Counted from the stretch's first letter, positions 5,705 to 12,976 are shown. The stretch is DNA of 16,813 nt from Lachnospiraceae bacterium (GCA_009774245.1 VSNM01000096.1:1-16813); one strand, 5' to 3'. The notes: generated by a model from the sequence alone, not told the origin. A program made the numbers and translations.

Positions 5705-6193
5705 TTTCGCACGAAACGCTTCCGCAAAATTAAGCATTTTTTCGATCTCATCTGGCTGGTGTATGTTCTTTGGACCGTATATAGTTTTAGAACTTGTCCC
5801 ACCTATATTGAGCAATTCTCCATAATCTTTTGAGCCCTTTTTATACTTGAAACATAACTGATGGATTTTTGGATCATAAGATACATTCTCTATATTATCC
5901 ATATCGAAATAAAACGGTTCTGTATGTTCTTGCATGGCAGCGTCGATCTGCACAAGGACTAAGTCAAAATCGCTTTGTCTGAAACCGACAATATAATAGA
6001 AAAATGAAGTTGTATTTGTATCAATCACAAAACCCCTTTCAAATTTTGTAGTTGACATATATGCATACATCACTTCATAAGTATCTCCATCTTTGACTGC
6101 CTCATTAAAGATCTCCCGCAATCTTTTTTTCTTGACTTCACAATCCGCCGCATCATACTCAGGTTTTTTTGGTTTCTTGGTAAATAGTCCCAT
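5690..6193 (-). CDS. Hypothetical protein whose last codons come from a repeat
   Basis: 167 residues starting MGLFTKKPKK, preceded by a strong AGGAGG site 9 nt upstream of 6193. A basic N-terminus is followed by an alternating beta-rich body (FERGFVIDTN, SFFYYIVGFR, DFDLVLVQID, LCFKYKK) and a C-terminal helix (EIEKMLNFAEAFRAKL), which together suggest a PH-like or small mixed domain. This is only a structural guess; I do not recognise the family. It has no signal peptide or transmembrane segment. The final residues LERV and the stop are encoded by the terminal repeat of the element at 5539-5704, so the original C-terminus has been trimmed or changed. It lies between the two halves of the duplicated two-component locus. 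Confidence 0.7.
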   Translation of the reverse strand: MGLFTKKPKKPEYDAADCEVKKKRLREIFNEAVKDGDTYEVMYAYMSTTKFERGFVIDTNTTSFFYYIVGFRQSDFDLVLVQIDAAMQEHTEPFYFDMDNIENVSYDPKIHQLCFKYKKGSKDYGELLNIGGTSSKTIYGPKNIHQPDEIEKMLNFAEAFRAKLERV

Positions 6194-6233
6194 ACTGTTT
6201 TCCTCCTATTTCTGAAATGAGAAGGGAAATGAA

Positions 6234-6878
6234 TCACTCATGTACACTCACCACCCCATTTCGAATACAAAATATTGCTGCCTGCGTCCGATCAACACAA
6301 TCAATCTTTTGAAAAACACTCGTCAAATGATTTTTCACGGTTCGTTCTGTAATTGACAGAATTGATGCGATATCTTTGTTAAAATGTCCGAGCGCCACCA
6401 ATTTTAAAATCTCTAACTCTCTGTTTGTCAGGGAATTGATTTTTTCCCGATCCATATCCCTCGCGATCAGCTTTGAATTTAACAGTGGTATCAGGCTGGG
6501 CTGAATAAAGCGCTCACCCTCATAGACAAACTGAATCGCCCGAATCAGCTCCCTGGAGCTGGAATCCTTTAAAATATATCCATCCACACCCAGATCGATC
6601 GCCTGAATCAAATACTCAATTTCATTGTGCACTGTGAGAATCAATACCTTTGGACAGTACTTCCTGCGTTTCAGTGCCTTAAACAGTTCAATGCCATTCA
6701 TATTTGGCATATTGATATCCAGGAGAATTATGTCCGGTTTTGCGTCTTGAAATTTTGACATACATCCCGGACCGTCACATGCATCCGCAACTACTCTGAT
6801 ATCCTCGTCGAGCTCAATCAATCTCGTCAAACCCTCGCGAAGCATCTTGTGGTCATCTACTATCATAACACGAATCAT
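6234..6878 (-). CDS. NarL/FixJ-family response regulator
   Basis: 214 residues from the ATG at 6878. The frame also opens at a TTG four codons earlier, but that codon has its ribosome-site match too close. Receiver domain: acidic pair Asp8-Asp9, phospho-acceptor Asp54 in LLDINMP, switch Thr82, Lys104. LuxR-type helix-turn-helix at about 147-204: LTNRELEILKLVALG, then DIASILSITERTVKNHL. It would bind DNA as a dimer after phosphorylation by a HisKA_3 kinase. The kinase directly upstream is only a 28-codon remnant (6905-6988). The likely partner is the intact kinase at 3693-4322, part of the other copy of the same duplicated locus. All key receiver residues are intact. Confidence 0.92.
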   Translation of the reverse strand: MIRVMIVDDHKMLREGLTRLIELDEDIRVVADACDGPGCMSKFQDAKPDIILLDINMPNMNGIELFKALKRRKYCPKVLILTVHNEIEYLIQAIDLGVDGYILKDSSSRELIRAIQFVYEGERFIQPSLIPLLNSKLIARDMDREKINSLTNRELEILKLVALGHFNKDIASILSITERTVKNHLTSVFQKIDCVDRTQAAIFCIRNGVVSVHE

Positions 6879-6904
6879 TTTGTTATCCAACTTTCTATTT
6901 CATT

Positions 6905-6988
6905 TTATTTAGGAATTTTTATTTGAATCAATGTACCAGAAGAATCAGAAATGAGTCTTATTTTTCCAACATTGGAATGCTTTACAAT
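6905..6988 (-). pseudogene. Histidine-kinase remnant (C-terminal end of a second copy)
   Basis: 27 codons plus stop that match the kinase at 3693-4322. An N-box piece (IVKHSN) is fused directly to the C-terminal strand (KIRLISDSSGTLIQIKIPK). The ATP lid and G boxes between them are deleted, and everything upstream is missing. The bases from here through the regulator start are almost identical to 3660-3760. The GNAT gene ends 12 nt upstream, so the rest of the kinase was lost or replaced there. Confidence 0.88.
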
Positions 6989-6999
6989 TCGGGAATCTG

Positions 7000-7464
7000 C
7001 TACCCTGACAATTCCATTTCATTATTCATTTTTATAAATCCGTATTTTTCATATAATGGTCGCCCCATATCAGTTGCTTCTAATGAAATAGCTGTAATAC
7101 CCTTATTTCTAATATCATTAACCAACAAATCTAATGTTTTAGTAGCAATCCCCTTTCTTCTGTACGCGGGATTTGTGTACATATTCATTATATAAGCCTT
7201 GTTTCCACTTGGATTGTGATAAGTAGGCATTACTTGAAAAAAGCTGACGCCTCCAGCTCCAACAAAACATTTTTCGTCAAAAACCAAATATGCAATATGG
7301 GAATCATTACAAAGAGCCTTTTGATAATAGTTGTAAGACTCTCTTTCTACTTCGCTCATATCAATATCATTAGATAGTTGATTCGCTGCCCTTAATACCT
7401 CTATCCTTGTTTTTGTCAATATATCTATATCCTCGAGCGTTGCTCGTTTGTATATTAGAGCCAT
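7000..7464 (-). CDS. GNAT-family N-acetyltransferase
   Basis: 154 residues. The acetyl-CoA-binding motif A is visible as YRRKGIATKTLDLL (Arg102-Arg103-Lys104-Gly105-Ile106-Ala107), preceded by the beta strand AYIMNMYTNP and followed by ISLEATDMGRPLYEKYGFIKM, the usual C-terminal GNAT signature. The length is typical of single-domain members. The substrate cannot be deduced; small-molecule or protein amine acetylation is the family role. The start at 7464 has GGGAGG 9 nt upstream. Its stop is only 12 nt from the kinase remnant, which suggests it was placed here by the rearrangement that truncated the kinase. It probably has its own promoter between 7465 and 7500 or within the repeat at 7501. 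Confidence 0.88.
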   Translation of the reverse strand: MALIYKRATLEDIDILTKTRIEVLRAANQLSNDIDMSEVERESYNYYQKALCNDSHIAYLVFDEKCFVGAGGVSFFQVMPTYHNPSGNKAYIMNMYTNPAYRRKGIATKTLDLLVNDIRNKGITAISLEATDMGRPLYEKYGFIKMNNEMELSG

Positions 7465-7500
7465 ATTGTGTTTCCTCCCTCAAATACCGATTAATAGATT

Positions 7501-7663
7501 TAGGAATTGTAGGAACATAAGTGATGCAACTTGCGCAGGATATTTCTTCGAGGATGTATGTCAAAAAACGTAGGCGTAGCGGGCTACGGCGAGGCTTTTT
7601 GGCATGCATAATCGGAGAAATAGACAAGTCAAGATGCGTCAATTATTTTTCTACAGTTCCTTA
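7501..7663 (+). repeat. Palindromic repeat, family A copy 2 (diverged)
   Basis: About 163 bp with ends TAGGAATTGTAG / CTACAGTTCCTTA. It keeps the order GCGCAGGAT-TTTCTTCGAG, a central hairpin, then ATCGGAGAAATAGACAAGT, as in the 16514 copy. Its core reads CGTAGCGGGCTACG where the others have CATAGCGGGCTATG: both sides of the stem changed, so pairing is preserved. The right end gives the TAA stop (7661-7663) of the hydrolase gene. Confidence 0.85.
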
Positions 7664-8710
7664 TTTAATCGTAAAATCCCACGCTTCACCAGTATCCCTA
7701 TACGGCCATATTCTCCCTGTTTTGTCCGTAAGATTATAGACGACCGACCACTGTAGTTTATCCGTCTCACCGTCATATATCCCTACTGTATTCAAAAGCT
7801 TTTCGCAATCCTCCATAGTAACAGTATTATTATTTTGTAATACTTTCTCTACCGCATCATAACGGTCAAATTCCGTGTAACCCTCTCCAATATTTAAACC
7901 ATGATACGCAATAAAATTTGATGCAATCTGATAATCCGTGTCGGATTCAACTACCTGTAATCCGTTGTCATAGTATTCAACAATAACCGATTTACCCGTC
8001 GCGTCTGCAATCAGGAAATGACAGGTAACATCACCTGAAAAATAGATATTGTACTTCCTTAACAGCTCTACAGCCTCATCTATCGTAGCCGCTTTGTCGA
8101 GAACAAGGCGAATGGCTGTCGTCGTATTTAATGTAATCTTATCGGGATCGTCGATCATCCAAACCTCGGGAACCGCCAGGAGCGCGATGCATACCCCCTT
8201 TTCATTCATACCGTCAAATGGAAGGAACGGCGTCGCCAAAGTCAGAAAATTCTGAAATGATATTCCCGATGATGGAAGGTTGCCCTCTCCATATCCGGCG
8301 AAAGAAAGATTCACTGTGGAAACAGAAACATATCCATTGTCAGGATTGGTATAGACTTGCAAAAACGGGGCATACAGAAAATCAAAGTTCCTAGCATAAA
8401 TGATATCGCCCTCCTCGTTTCTGGAAACAAATGCAGTACAGCCGGCATCGCTGACGTTGAGTTCAATCGGGAGACCTTTCAGCAATCTTTTTGTGACAAA
8501 AGCCTCTATATCCGCATCACTGCTCGCACCAATTTCCAAAAACGCATCAAACCCATAATCCCCATCATAAGTCATCGTATATACACCGACACCCTTCTCT
8601 TTCAAAGTGCTGAGTGTCTTTAATTCGTGCCTGAACATAAAACACAGGATGCCAACAAAAGCCATGATCACAACCGCAATCCTTAGTAGTATTCTTTTCG
8701 TCTTTTTCAT
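7661..8710 (-). CDS. Membrane-anchored choloylglycine-hydrolase family (linear amide C-N hydrolase) enzyme
   Basis: 349 residues. A basic N-terminus and a hydrophobic helix (about 7-26) form a signal anchor or uncleaved signal. From 87 onward there is an Ntn-hydrolase domain: Cys91 in DAGCTAF is the predicted nucleophile, with Arg107 and Asp110 at the same spacing (16 and 19) as in bile-salt hydrolases and penicillin V acylases. Further family features are FDGMNEKGVCIALL, a TTTAIRLVLDKA helix and SNFIAYHG. Active members need the Cys freed at the N-terminus, so a pro-segment of about 90 residues would have to be cut. The likely reaction is amide hydrolysis of a small molecule outside the membrane (bile-salt conjugate, acyl-homoserine lactone or penicillin V-like); the substrate is not decided by sequence. 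AAGGAG lies 13 nt before the start, slightly far. The stop codon comes from the repeat at 7501-7663. Confidence 0.85.
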   Translation of the reverse strand: MKKTKRILLRIAVVIMAFVGILCFMFRHELKTLSTLKEKGVGVYTMTYDGDYGFDAFLEIGASSDADIEAFVTKRLLKGLPIELNVSDAGCTAFVSRNEEGDIIYARNFDFLYAPFLQVYTNPDNGYVSVSTVNLSFAGYGEGNLPSSGISFQNFLTLATPFLPFDGMNEKGVCIALLAVPEVWMIDDPDKITLNTTTAIRLVLDKAATIDEAVELLRKYNIYFSGDVTCHFLIADATGKSVIVEYYDNGLQVVESDTDYQIASNFIAYHGLNIGEGYTEFDRYDAVEKVLQNNNTVTMEDCEKLLNTVGIYDGETDKLQWSVVYNLTDKTGRIWPYRDTGEAWDFTIK

Positions 8711-8742
8711 GATTTGTACTGAACTCCTTCCTCTGATGTGCC

Positions 8743-8768
8743 GGGCACCCTATTTCTTTTGGGTGCCC
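8743..8768 (-). terminator. Hairpin between rsmG and the hydrolase gene
   Basis: GGGCACCC (8743-8750) and GGGTGCCC (8761-8768) form a perfect 8-bp GC-rich stem with a 10-nt loop, 8 nt after the rsmG stop. There is no U-run on the minus strand beyond the stem, so termination may be partial; it could separate rsmG from the hydrolase gene or protect the mRNA end. Confidence 0.5.
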
Positions 8769-8776
8769 TAATATAT

Positions 8777-9505
8777 TTAAAGTGGCTCTTTCGAGGGAAG
8801 ACCTGCCTTTCTTGGATACTTTTTCGGTGTAGACCTGACTTTTTTGATCTGAAACAGATTTCTATAAATATCAGAATTGGGCAATAGAAACTCTTTCTGG
8901 CCATAAACGCTGCCGCCAAGAAGTTCGATTGCATGCTGCGCTGTCTGCATTTCCTCAGATATTTTCTCCGACTTATAGGAAATGAAAAAACCATCTAATT
9001 TTACATAGGGCAGGCAATACTCCGCCAAAGTAGAGAGATTTGCAACCGCACGCGACACGCACAGGTCAAACTGTTCCCGCAGTAAGCCAGGCTTTGCAAA
9101 ATCCTCCGCACGTCCGTGTATCGCCTCGACATTCTCAAGTCCCAGACGCCCTATCACTTCATTCAGGAATTTTACCCGCTTGCCCAAAGAATCCAAAAGA
9201 GTCATTTTTAGATTAGGGAAAACAATCTTTAGCGGAATCCCTGGAAAACCTGCGCCCGTCCCGACATCGACCACGGACAGGTTCTCCGTGCAGTCCAGTG
9301 CCTTACACAATGAGATGCTGTCGACAAAATGCTTGGTACACACATCATTCCATTCCGTGATCGCAGTCAGATTCATAAAACGGTTCCACTCAGTCAGCAG
9401 CTCATAATAATTCACAAATTGGGCAATCTGGTGATCGTCCAATGTCAAACCAAATTCATTTATACTATTATTAAATAATGCAAAATTATACTTTTTAGAA
9501 TCCAT
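8777..9505 (-). CDS. rsmG: 16S rRNA (guanine-527-N7)-methyltransferase RsmG (GidB)
   Basis: 242 residues from the ATG at 9505 (MDSKKYNFAL), which has AAGGAAAG upstream. An in-frame start 30 codons earlier would overlap the mnmG end and make the protein longer than the usual 240, so it is rejected. The Rossmann-fold SAM site VVDVGTGAGFPGIPLKI is clear. It is followed by LLDSLGKRVKFL, then the RsmG hallmark VSRAVANLSTLAEYCLPYVK, and FISYK near the end. It methylates N7 of G527 in 16S rRNA; loss is known to give low-level streptomycin resistance. It lies 52 nt downstream of mnmG on the same strand, a pairing conserved near the origin in many bacteria. Confidence 0.97.
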   Translation of the reverse strand: MDSKKYNFALFNNSINEFGLTLDDHQIAQFVNYYELLTEWNRFMNLTAITEWNDVCTKHFVDSISLCKALDCTENLSVVDVGTGAGFPGIPLKIVFPNLKMTLLDSLGKRVKFLNEVIGRLGLENVEAIHGRAEDFAKPGLLREQFDLCVSRAVANLSTLAEYCLPYVKLDGFFISYKSEKISEEMQTAQHAIELLGGSVYGQKEFLLPNSDIYRNLFQIKKVRSTPKKYPRKAGLPSKEPL

Positions 9506-9557
9506 ACTGCTTTCCTTTTCAAAATATGAATTTACGGCGCTGCCTTGTTCAAATAAA

Positions 9558-11471
9558 TCAGGTACTAGCACCCGCAAAGTGTTCCAGATAGACAAGCAGC
9601 ACCGAGATATCCGCAGGCGATACCCCGCTGATTCGCGAAGCCTGCCCGACTGAAACAGGCTTGAACTTCTGGAGCTTCTGCCGCGCCTCGAGTCTTAGGT
9701 TTTTGATATCCTCATAGTCAATATCAACAGGTATCTTCTTCTTTTCAATCTTTTTGAACTGTTCCACCTGTTTTAACTGGCGTTTGATATACCCGTCGTA
9801 TTTGATGTTAATATTAATCTGTTCAATCACATCAGCGGGCAGATCTGGTCTGTTCTGATCGATCTCGGCAACCAGCTCATAAGAAAGCTCCGGTCTGCTG
9901 ATTAACTCCGCAAGTGTCGCCGCTGTCTTTAATCCGCTGCTCCCCTTACGCTCCAGAAAGTCCTGCATTTCCTTGTTCGCGCCGACTTTCACACTCTGCA
10001 GCCGCTTTATTTCAGTTTCGATTAATCGCTCCTTCTCACACACAAACGCGTACTGCTCTCTCGTGACCAGTCCCGCCTCATACCCAATCTTTCGAAGCCG
10101 CAGATCTGCATTGTCCTGACGGAGCAGTAGTCTGTACTCCGCACGTGAAGTCATCATACGGTATGGCTCAAAATTTTCCTTCGTGACCAGATCATCGATC
10201 AAAACGCCGATATACGCCTGCGAGCGGTCAAGTACAATCTGTTCTTTTCCCTTGATAAAAAGCCCGGCATTCATTCCGGCGATCAGTCCCTGCGCCGCCG
10301 CCTCCTCGTAACCGCTGCTCCCATTAAACTGTCCTGCGCTGAATAGCCCCTGTATTTTCTTAAATTCCAATGTCGGATACAATTGGTCAGACTTAATGCA
10401 GTCGTACTCGATCGCATAGGCATTTTTTACCATCTTACAGTTTTCGAGTCCGGGAACTGTCCGGTACATCGCAAGCTGTACATCTTCCGGCAGCGAGGAA
10501 CTCATACCGCCGACATACATCTCATTCGTGTGCAATCCCTCCGGCTCTATGAAAACCTGATGCCGTTCCTTGTCCGCGAATTTGACTACCTTGTCCTCAA
10601 TCGAAGGACAATACCGGGGGCCGGTGCCCTCTATAATTCCGGCATAAATCGGCGAGCGGTCAAGGTTCGCGCGAATGATATCGTGCGTGTTTTCATTGGT
10701 ATATGTCAGCCAGCATGACACCTGATCAATCTGCACATCTTCCGGATTCGTGGAAAATGAAAACGGAACAACCTTGTCATCGCCAAACTGTTCCTCCATC
10801 TTCTCAAAATCGATCGAGCGCCTGTCCATTCTCGCCGGTGTGCCCGTCTTAAACCGCCGCATCTCGATACCGAGCGATATGAGACTGTCTGTCAGGTAAT
10901 TTGCAGCCTGCAGACCGTTTGGTCCCGTATGTGTGATCGCCTCGCCGCACAGACAGCGCGCTTTCAAATATGTTCCCGTACAGAGAATCACCACTTTTGC
11001 CTCATAGACAGCTCCGGTAAACGTTTTCACCCCTGTTATTTTTTTCTGGTAAAATCCCGTCGTTCCTTCCAGGTCTTCTGCCAAAAGCTCAACAACCTCC
11101 GCCTGCTTGATCGTCAGGTGCTCCTGACTTTCAAGAACCTTGCGCATCGCACGGGAATACTCCGCCTTATCAGCCTGCGCGCGGAGCGAATGAACAGCCG
11201 GACCTTTTGAGACATTGAGCATCTTGGACTGGATAAATGTCTTGTCAATGTTTTTTCCCATCTCGCCGCCAAGCGCATCGAGCTCCCGCACCAGATGCCC
11301 CTTTGATGAACCGCCTATATTCGGATTGCAGGGCATCAGCGCCACACTGTCCACACTCACTGTAAAGATCACTGTCTCCAAACCCATTCTCGCGCAGGCA
11401 AGCGCCGCCTCACACCCTGCATGTCCTGCGCCAACCACACACACATCTACCTTTTCCCGTATTCCCGACAT
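9558..11471 (-). CDS. mnmG: tRNA uridine-5-carboxymethylaminomethyl modification enzyme MnmG (GidA)
   Basis: 637 residues from the ATG at 11471 (MSGIREKVDV). An upstream in-frame ATG at 11495 exists, but AAGGAT sits 6 nt before 11471, and this choice gives the usual family length. FAD-binding VVGAGHAGCEAA is at 12-23 (Gly14, Gly16, Gly19). Other signatures are PCNPNIGGSSKGHLVRELDA, GTGPRYCPSIEDK with the catalytic Cys, EGLHTNEMYVGGMSSS, and NGSSGYEEAAAQG. MnmG works with MnmE to add the cmnm5 group to U34 of tRNAs, using FAD, NADH and methylene-tetrahydrofolate. MnmE is not in this window: a NUDIX and a kinase gene occupy the upstream position, 16 nt away, and are probably co-transcribed. Confidence 0.98.
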   Translation of the reverse strand: MSGIREKVDVCVVGAGHAGCEAALACARMGLETVIFTVSVDSVALMPCNPNIGGSSKGHLVRELDALGGEMGKNIDKTFIQSKMLNVSKGPAVHSLRAQADKAEYSRAMRKVLESQEHLTIKQAEVVELLAEDLEGTTGFYQKKITGVKTFTGAVYEAKVVILCTGTYLKARCLCGEAITHTGPNGLQAANYLTDSLISLGIEMRRFKTGTPARMDRRSIDFEKMEEQFGDDKVVPFSFSTNPEDVQIDQVSCWLTYTNENTHDIIRANLDRSPIYAGIIEGTGPRYCPSIEDKVVKFADKERHQVFIEPEGLHTNEMYVGGMSSSLPEDVQLAMYRTVPGLENCKMVKNAYAIEYDCIKSDQLYPTLEFKKIQGLFSAGQFNGSSGYEEAAAQGLIAGMNAGLFIKGKEQIVLDRSQAYIGVLIDDLVTKENFEPYRMMTSRAEYRLLLRQDNADLRLRKIGYEAGLVTREQYAFVCEKERLIETEIKRLQSVKVGANKEMQDFLERKGSSGLKTAATLAELISRPELSYELVAEIDQNRPDLPADVIEQININIKYDGYIKRQLKQVEQFKKIEKKKIPVDIDYEDIKNLRLEARQKLQKFKPVSVGQASRISGVSPADISVLLVYLEHFAGAST

Positions 11472-11487
11472 ATGAATCCTTCTTTCA

Positions 11488-11964
11488 TTACTCAATTTCA
11501 GTGCGAATCATAAATTCATCAGGAAGGTTAAAAATATCCTTCTTCAAAAAAAGCGGATAAAAGTATTCGTCCTTTAATCTTTCAAACGCTAACCATTCAA
11601 AAACATGCGTCCGATGACCTTCCTTTGAGGTGAACACATCTCCTCTCGTGAGCAAATCCGTCTCTGTAAAATCCATCAGAAAATAAATGCAGAGCTCATG
11701 ATAATTCATGTTGTCAATATCTTCTTTAAAAAATGCCTGATTTAACCACAGCGGACGAATGATTTTCGGGGTGATGCCAAGTTCTTCCCAAACTTCCCTG
11801 ACTACTGCCTGTTCTGCAGTCTCTCCAATCGCAACCCTGCCACCGGGCAGATAAAAATAGGGAGAACGCTCATCGTGCATTGCGAGGATTTTATGCTCCG
11901 AAATCATCATCGCACATGCCCTATAGTTAAATTTCTGATTCTCGTATCCAAAGGAAATATCCAT
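11488..11964 (-). CDS. NUDIX hydrolase
   Basis: 158 residues from the ATG at 11964 (MDISFGYENQ), with AAGGTG upstream. A start 21 codons earlier would overlap the upstream kinase gene and is disfavoured. The full Nudix box G-x5-E-x7-REVWEELG is at 42-63, with the metal-binding REVWEE intact, preceded by FYLPGGRV. It hydrolyses a nucleoside diphosphate linked to another moiety; the substrate (oxidised dNTP, ADP-ribose, sugar nucleotide) cannot be read from the sequence. It lies 23 nt after the kinase stop and 16 nt before mnmG, so it is likely in the mnmG operon. Confidence 0.9.
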   Translation of the reverse strand: MDISFGYENQKFNYRACAMMISEHKILAMHDERSPYFYLPGGRVAIGETAEQAVVREVWEELGITPKIIRPLWLNQAFFKEDIDNMNYHELCIYFLMDFTETDLLTRGDVFTSKEGHRTHVFEWLAFERLKDEYFYPLFLKKDIFNLPDEFMIRTEIE

Positions 11965-11987
11965 CTTCCGCACCTTCCCGAGATTAG

Positions 11988-12614
11988 TCAACTTTTTTTC
12001 GAAACCTTTTTCGCATTTCCCGTCCATGCCGCAATCTGTGAAAATAATTCTTCCATATTCACTTTTGAAAAATCTGTCGTATCAACCTTAATCTGCCTGC
12101 CATCGACGCAGAAGGCATCAAATCCCCTTCGTTCTATGCCATAAACAAAGTTTTCATAAGATATCGTTTTTGCTTTCGGCGCTTCGAGCTGATTCTCTTT
12201 CTTTTCGGGATAACAGTCATTCACGACATGCCCTCTGTGTCTGTCGGGACTGTTTTCCCGTTCCAGAAAGCGCTGATAGATTACTTTATAATCGCCTGTT
12301 AAAGTAATGGTCAATGCGGAATACTGATATTTTTCCAAAAGATTTTTCATTCCATGTTCTGACGACTCAAAATTATTTTCTAATATAAAAGGCTGTCCTG
12401 CTTTCATAAGCTGACCTGCGGCATAGTACATAATTTCCATACTGGCAATTCCAAGATTTACTTTTTCCGCCCTTGACTGAAAACCAACATTGTCAAACAG
12501 CAATTCCTTGATGCTATCCTTTGAAATCACAGGCAGTCTCAGCTTTTCAGACAGGACTTTTGCCATAGTGCTTTTTCCTGCCGCCGGAATACCTGTCACT
12601 AAGATACAATACAT
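11988..12614 (-). CDS. P-loop ATPase/kinase (AAA_33-like, zeta-toxin/CPT-like fold)
   Basis: 208 residues. Walker A GIPAAGKST (8-16) lies at the very N-terminus, typical of small-molecule or nucleotide kinases of the AAA_33 type. VISKDSIKELLFDNVG matches the substrate-binding region, and FILENNF is a Walker-B-like strand. The substrate is unknown; related folds phosphorylate nucleosides, sugars, antibiotics or UDP-GlcNAc. The ATG at 12614 follows AAGGAGC by 7 nt. It is the first recognised gene of the mnmG-containing minus-strand unit, and the NUDIX gene follows 23 nt later, so the pair may act on linked phosphorylated metabolites (inference). Confidence 0.85.
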   Translation of the reverse strand: MYCILVTGIPAAGKSTMAKVLSEKLRLPVISKDSIKELLFDNVGFQSRAEKVNLGIASMEIMYYAAGQLMKAGQPFILENNFESSEHGMKNLLEKYQYSALTITLTGDYKVIYQRFLERENSPDRHRGHVVNDCYPEKKENQLEAPKAKTISYENFVYGIERRGFDAFCVDGRQIKVDTTDFSKVNMEELFSQIAAWTGNAKKVSKKS

Positions 12615-12655
12615 TTTTATGCTCCTTCAAATAAATTTTTGGCGTGCCATTTTTA

Positions 12656-12766
12656 TCAGATCAGATTACAGAGAATAAAGCAGTTTTGGGCATCGATCGG
12701 AATCACTTTAAAAAAAGAGCTCATGTGTAAAAACTTACGCTCAAATCCACGCTCTAAATATTTCAT
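12656..12766 (-). CDS. Possible 36-residue leader ORF upstream of the kinase gene
   Basis: A short frame (starting MKYLERGFER, ending ILCNLI, stops TGA-TAA) with AGAGG 7 nt before its ATG. It sits 41 nt upstream of the kinase start within an otherwise empty leader. It may be a regulatory leader peptide or chance; no codon bias towards a particular amino acid that would suggest attenuation is visible. Reported because of the well-placed ribosome site. Confidence 0.25.
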   Translation of the reverse strand: MKYLERGFERKFLHMSSFFKVIPIDAQNCFILCNLI

Positions 12767-12782
12767 CCGCCAGCCTCTCTTC

Positions 12783-12814
12783 ATGATAAAATAAAATGTA
12801 ATTTATTTTATCAT
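12783..12814. promoter_or_regulatory. Perfect AT-rich palindrome (candidate operator)
   Basis: ATGATAAAATAAA and TTTATTTTATCAT form a perfect 13-bp inverted repeat with a 6-nt spacer, in the divergent region between the kinase and M56 genes. It is too AT-rich to be a stable terminator. A repressor site or minus-strand promoter for the kinase-mnmG unit is more likely. The rest of 12815-12900 shows nothing recognisable. Confidence 0.4.
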
Positions 12815-12904
12815 AAATATATTGATGTTTCAATCTTTAAATCTATATCTCAGAATTTTCGAGTTATGCCCAAAAGACTTATTGAAGCTGTAAAAAAATA
12901 ATAA

Positions 12905-12933
12905 TTGACAAAATTTGTGTATTGGTGTACATT
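12905..12933 (+). promoter_or_regulatory. Probable sigma-A promoter of the M56-BlaI operon
   Basis: A perfect -35 box TTGACA (12905-12910) is followed, at 17 bp, by TACATT (12928-12933, 4 of 6 to TATAAT). Transcription would start near 12940, inside the palindrome that follows, and would leave an 80-nt leader before the M56 start at 13021. Confidence 0.6.
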
Positions 12934-12976
12934 TTTATTAGATTATATTTAAAAAAATTAATATAATCTAATAAAA
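12933..12976. promoter_or_regulatory. 17-bp perfect inverted repeat at the M56 operon start (candidate repressor operator)
   Basis: TTTTATTAGATTATATT (12933-12949) and its exact reverse complement (12960-12976) flank a 10-nt spacer. It starts at the -10 box and covers the expected transcription start, the usual place for a repressor operator. A BlaI-type repressor is encoded downstream, so autoregulation is a natural guess. However, the TACA/TGTA pattern of known BlaI/MecI operators is not clearly present in the arms. Confidence 0.5.

Noticed and set aside
7370..7642. Minus-strand 90-codon frame overlapping the GNAT start and the palindromic repeat
   Set aside because: Half of it is repeat sequence and the rest is the GNAT gene in another frame; no ribosome site seen.
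9506..9595. 30-residue N-terminal extension of rsmG
   Set aside because: It would overlap the end of mnmG and exceed the family length. The ATG at 9505 has its own ribosome site.
10383..11475. Several plus-strand open frames inside mnmG
   Set aside because: They lie fully antisense to a highly conserved gene and have no ribosome sites or recognisable motifs.
11965..12027. 21-residue N-terminal extension of the NUDIX protein
   Set aside because: It overlaps the kinase gene, and the ATG at 11964 has a well-placed AAGGTG.
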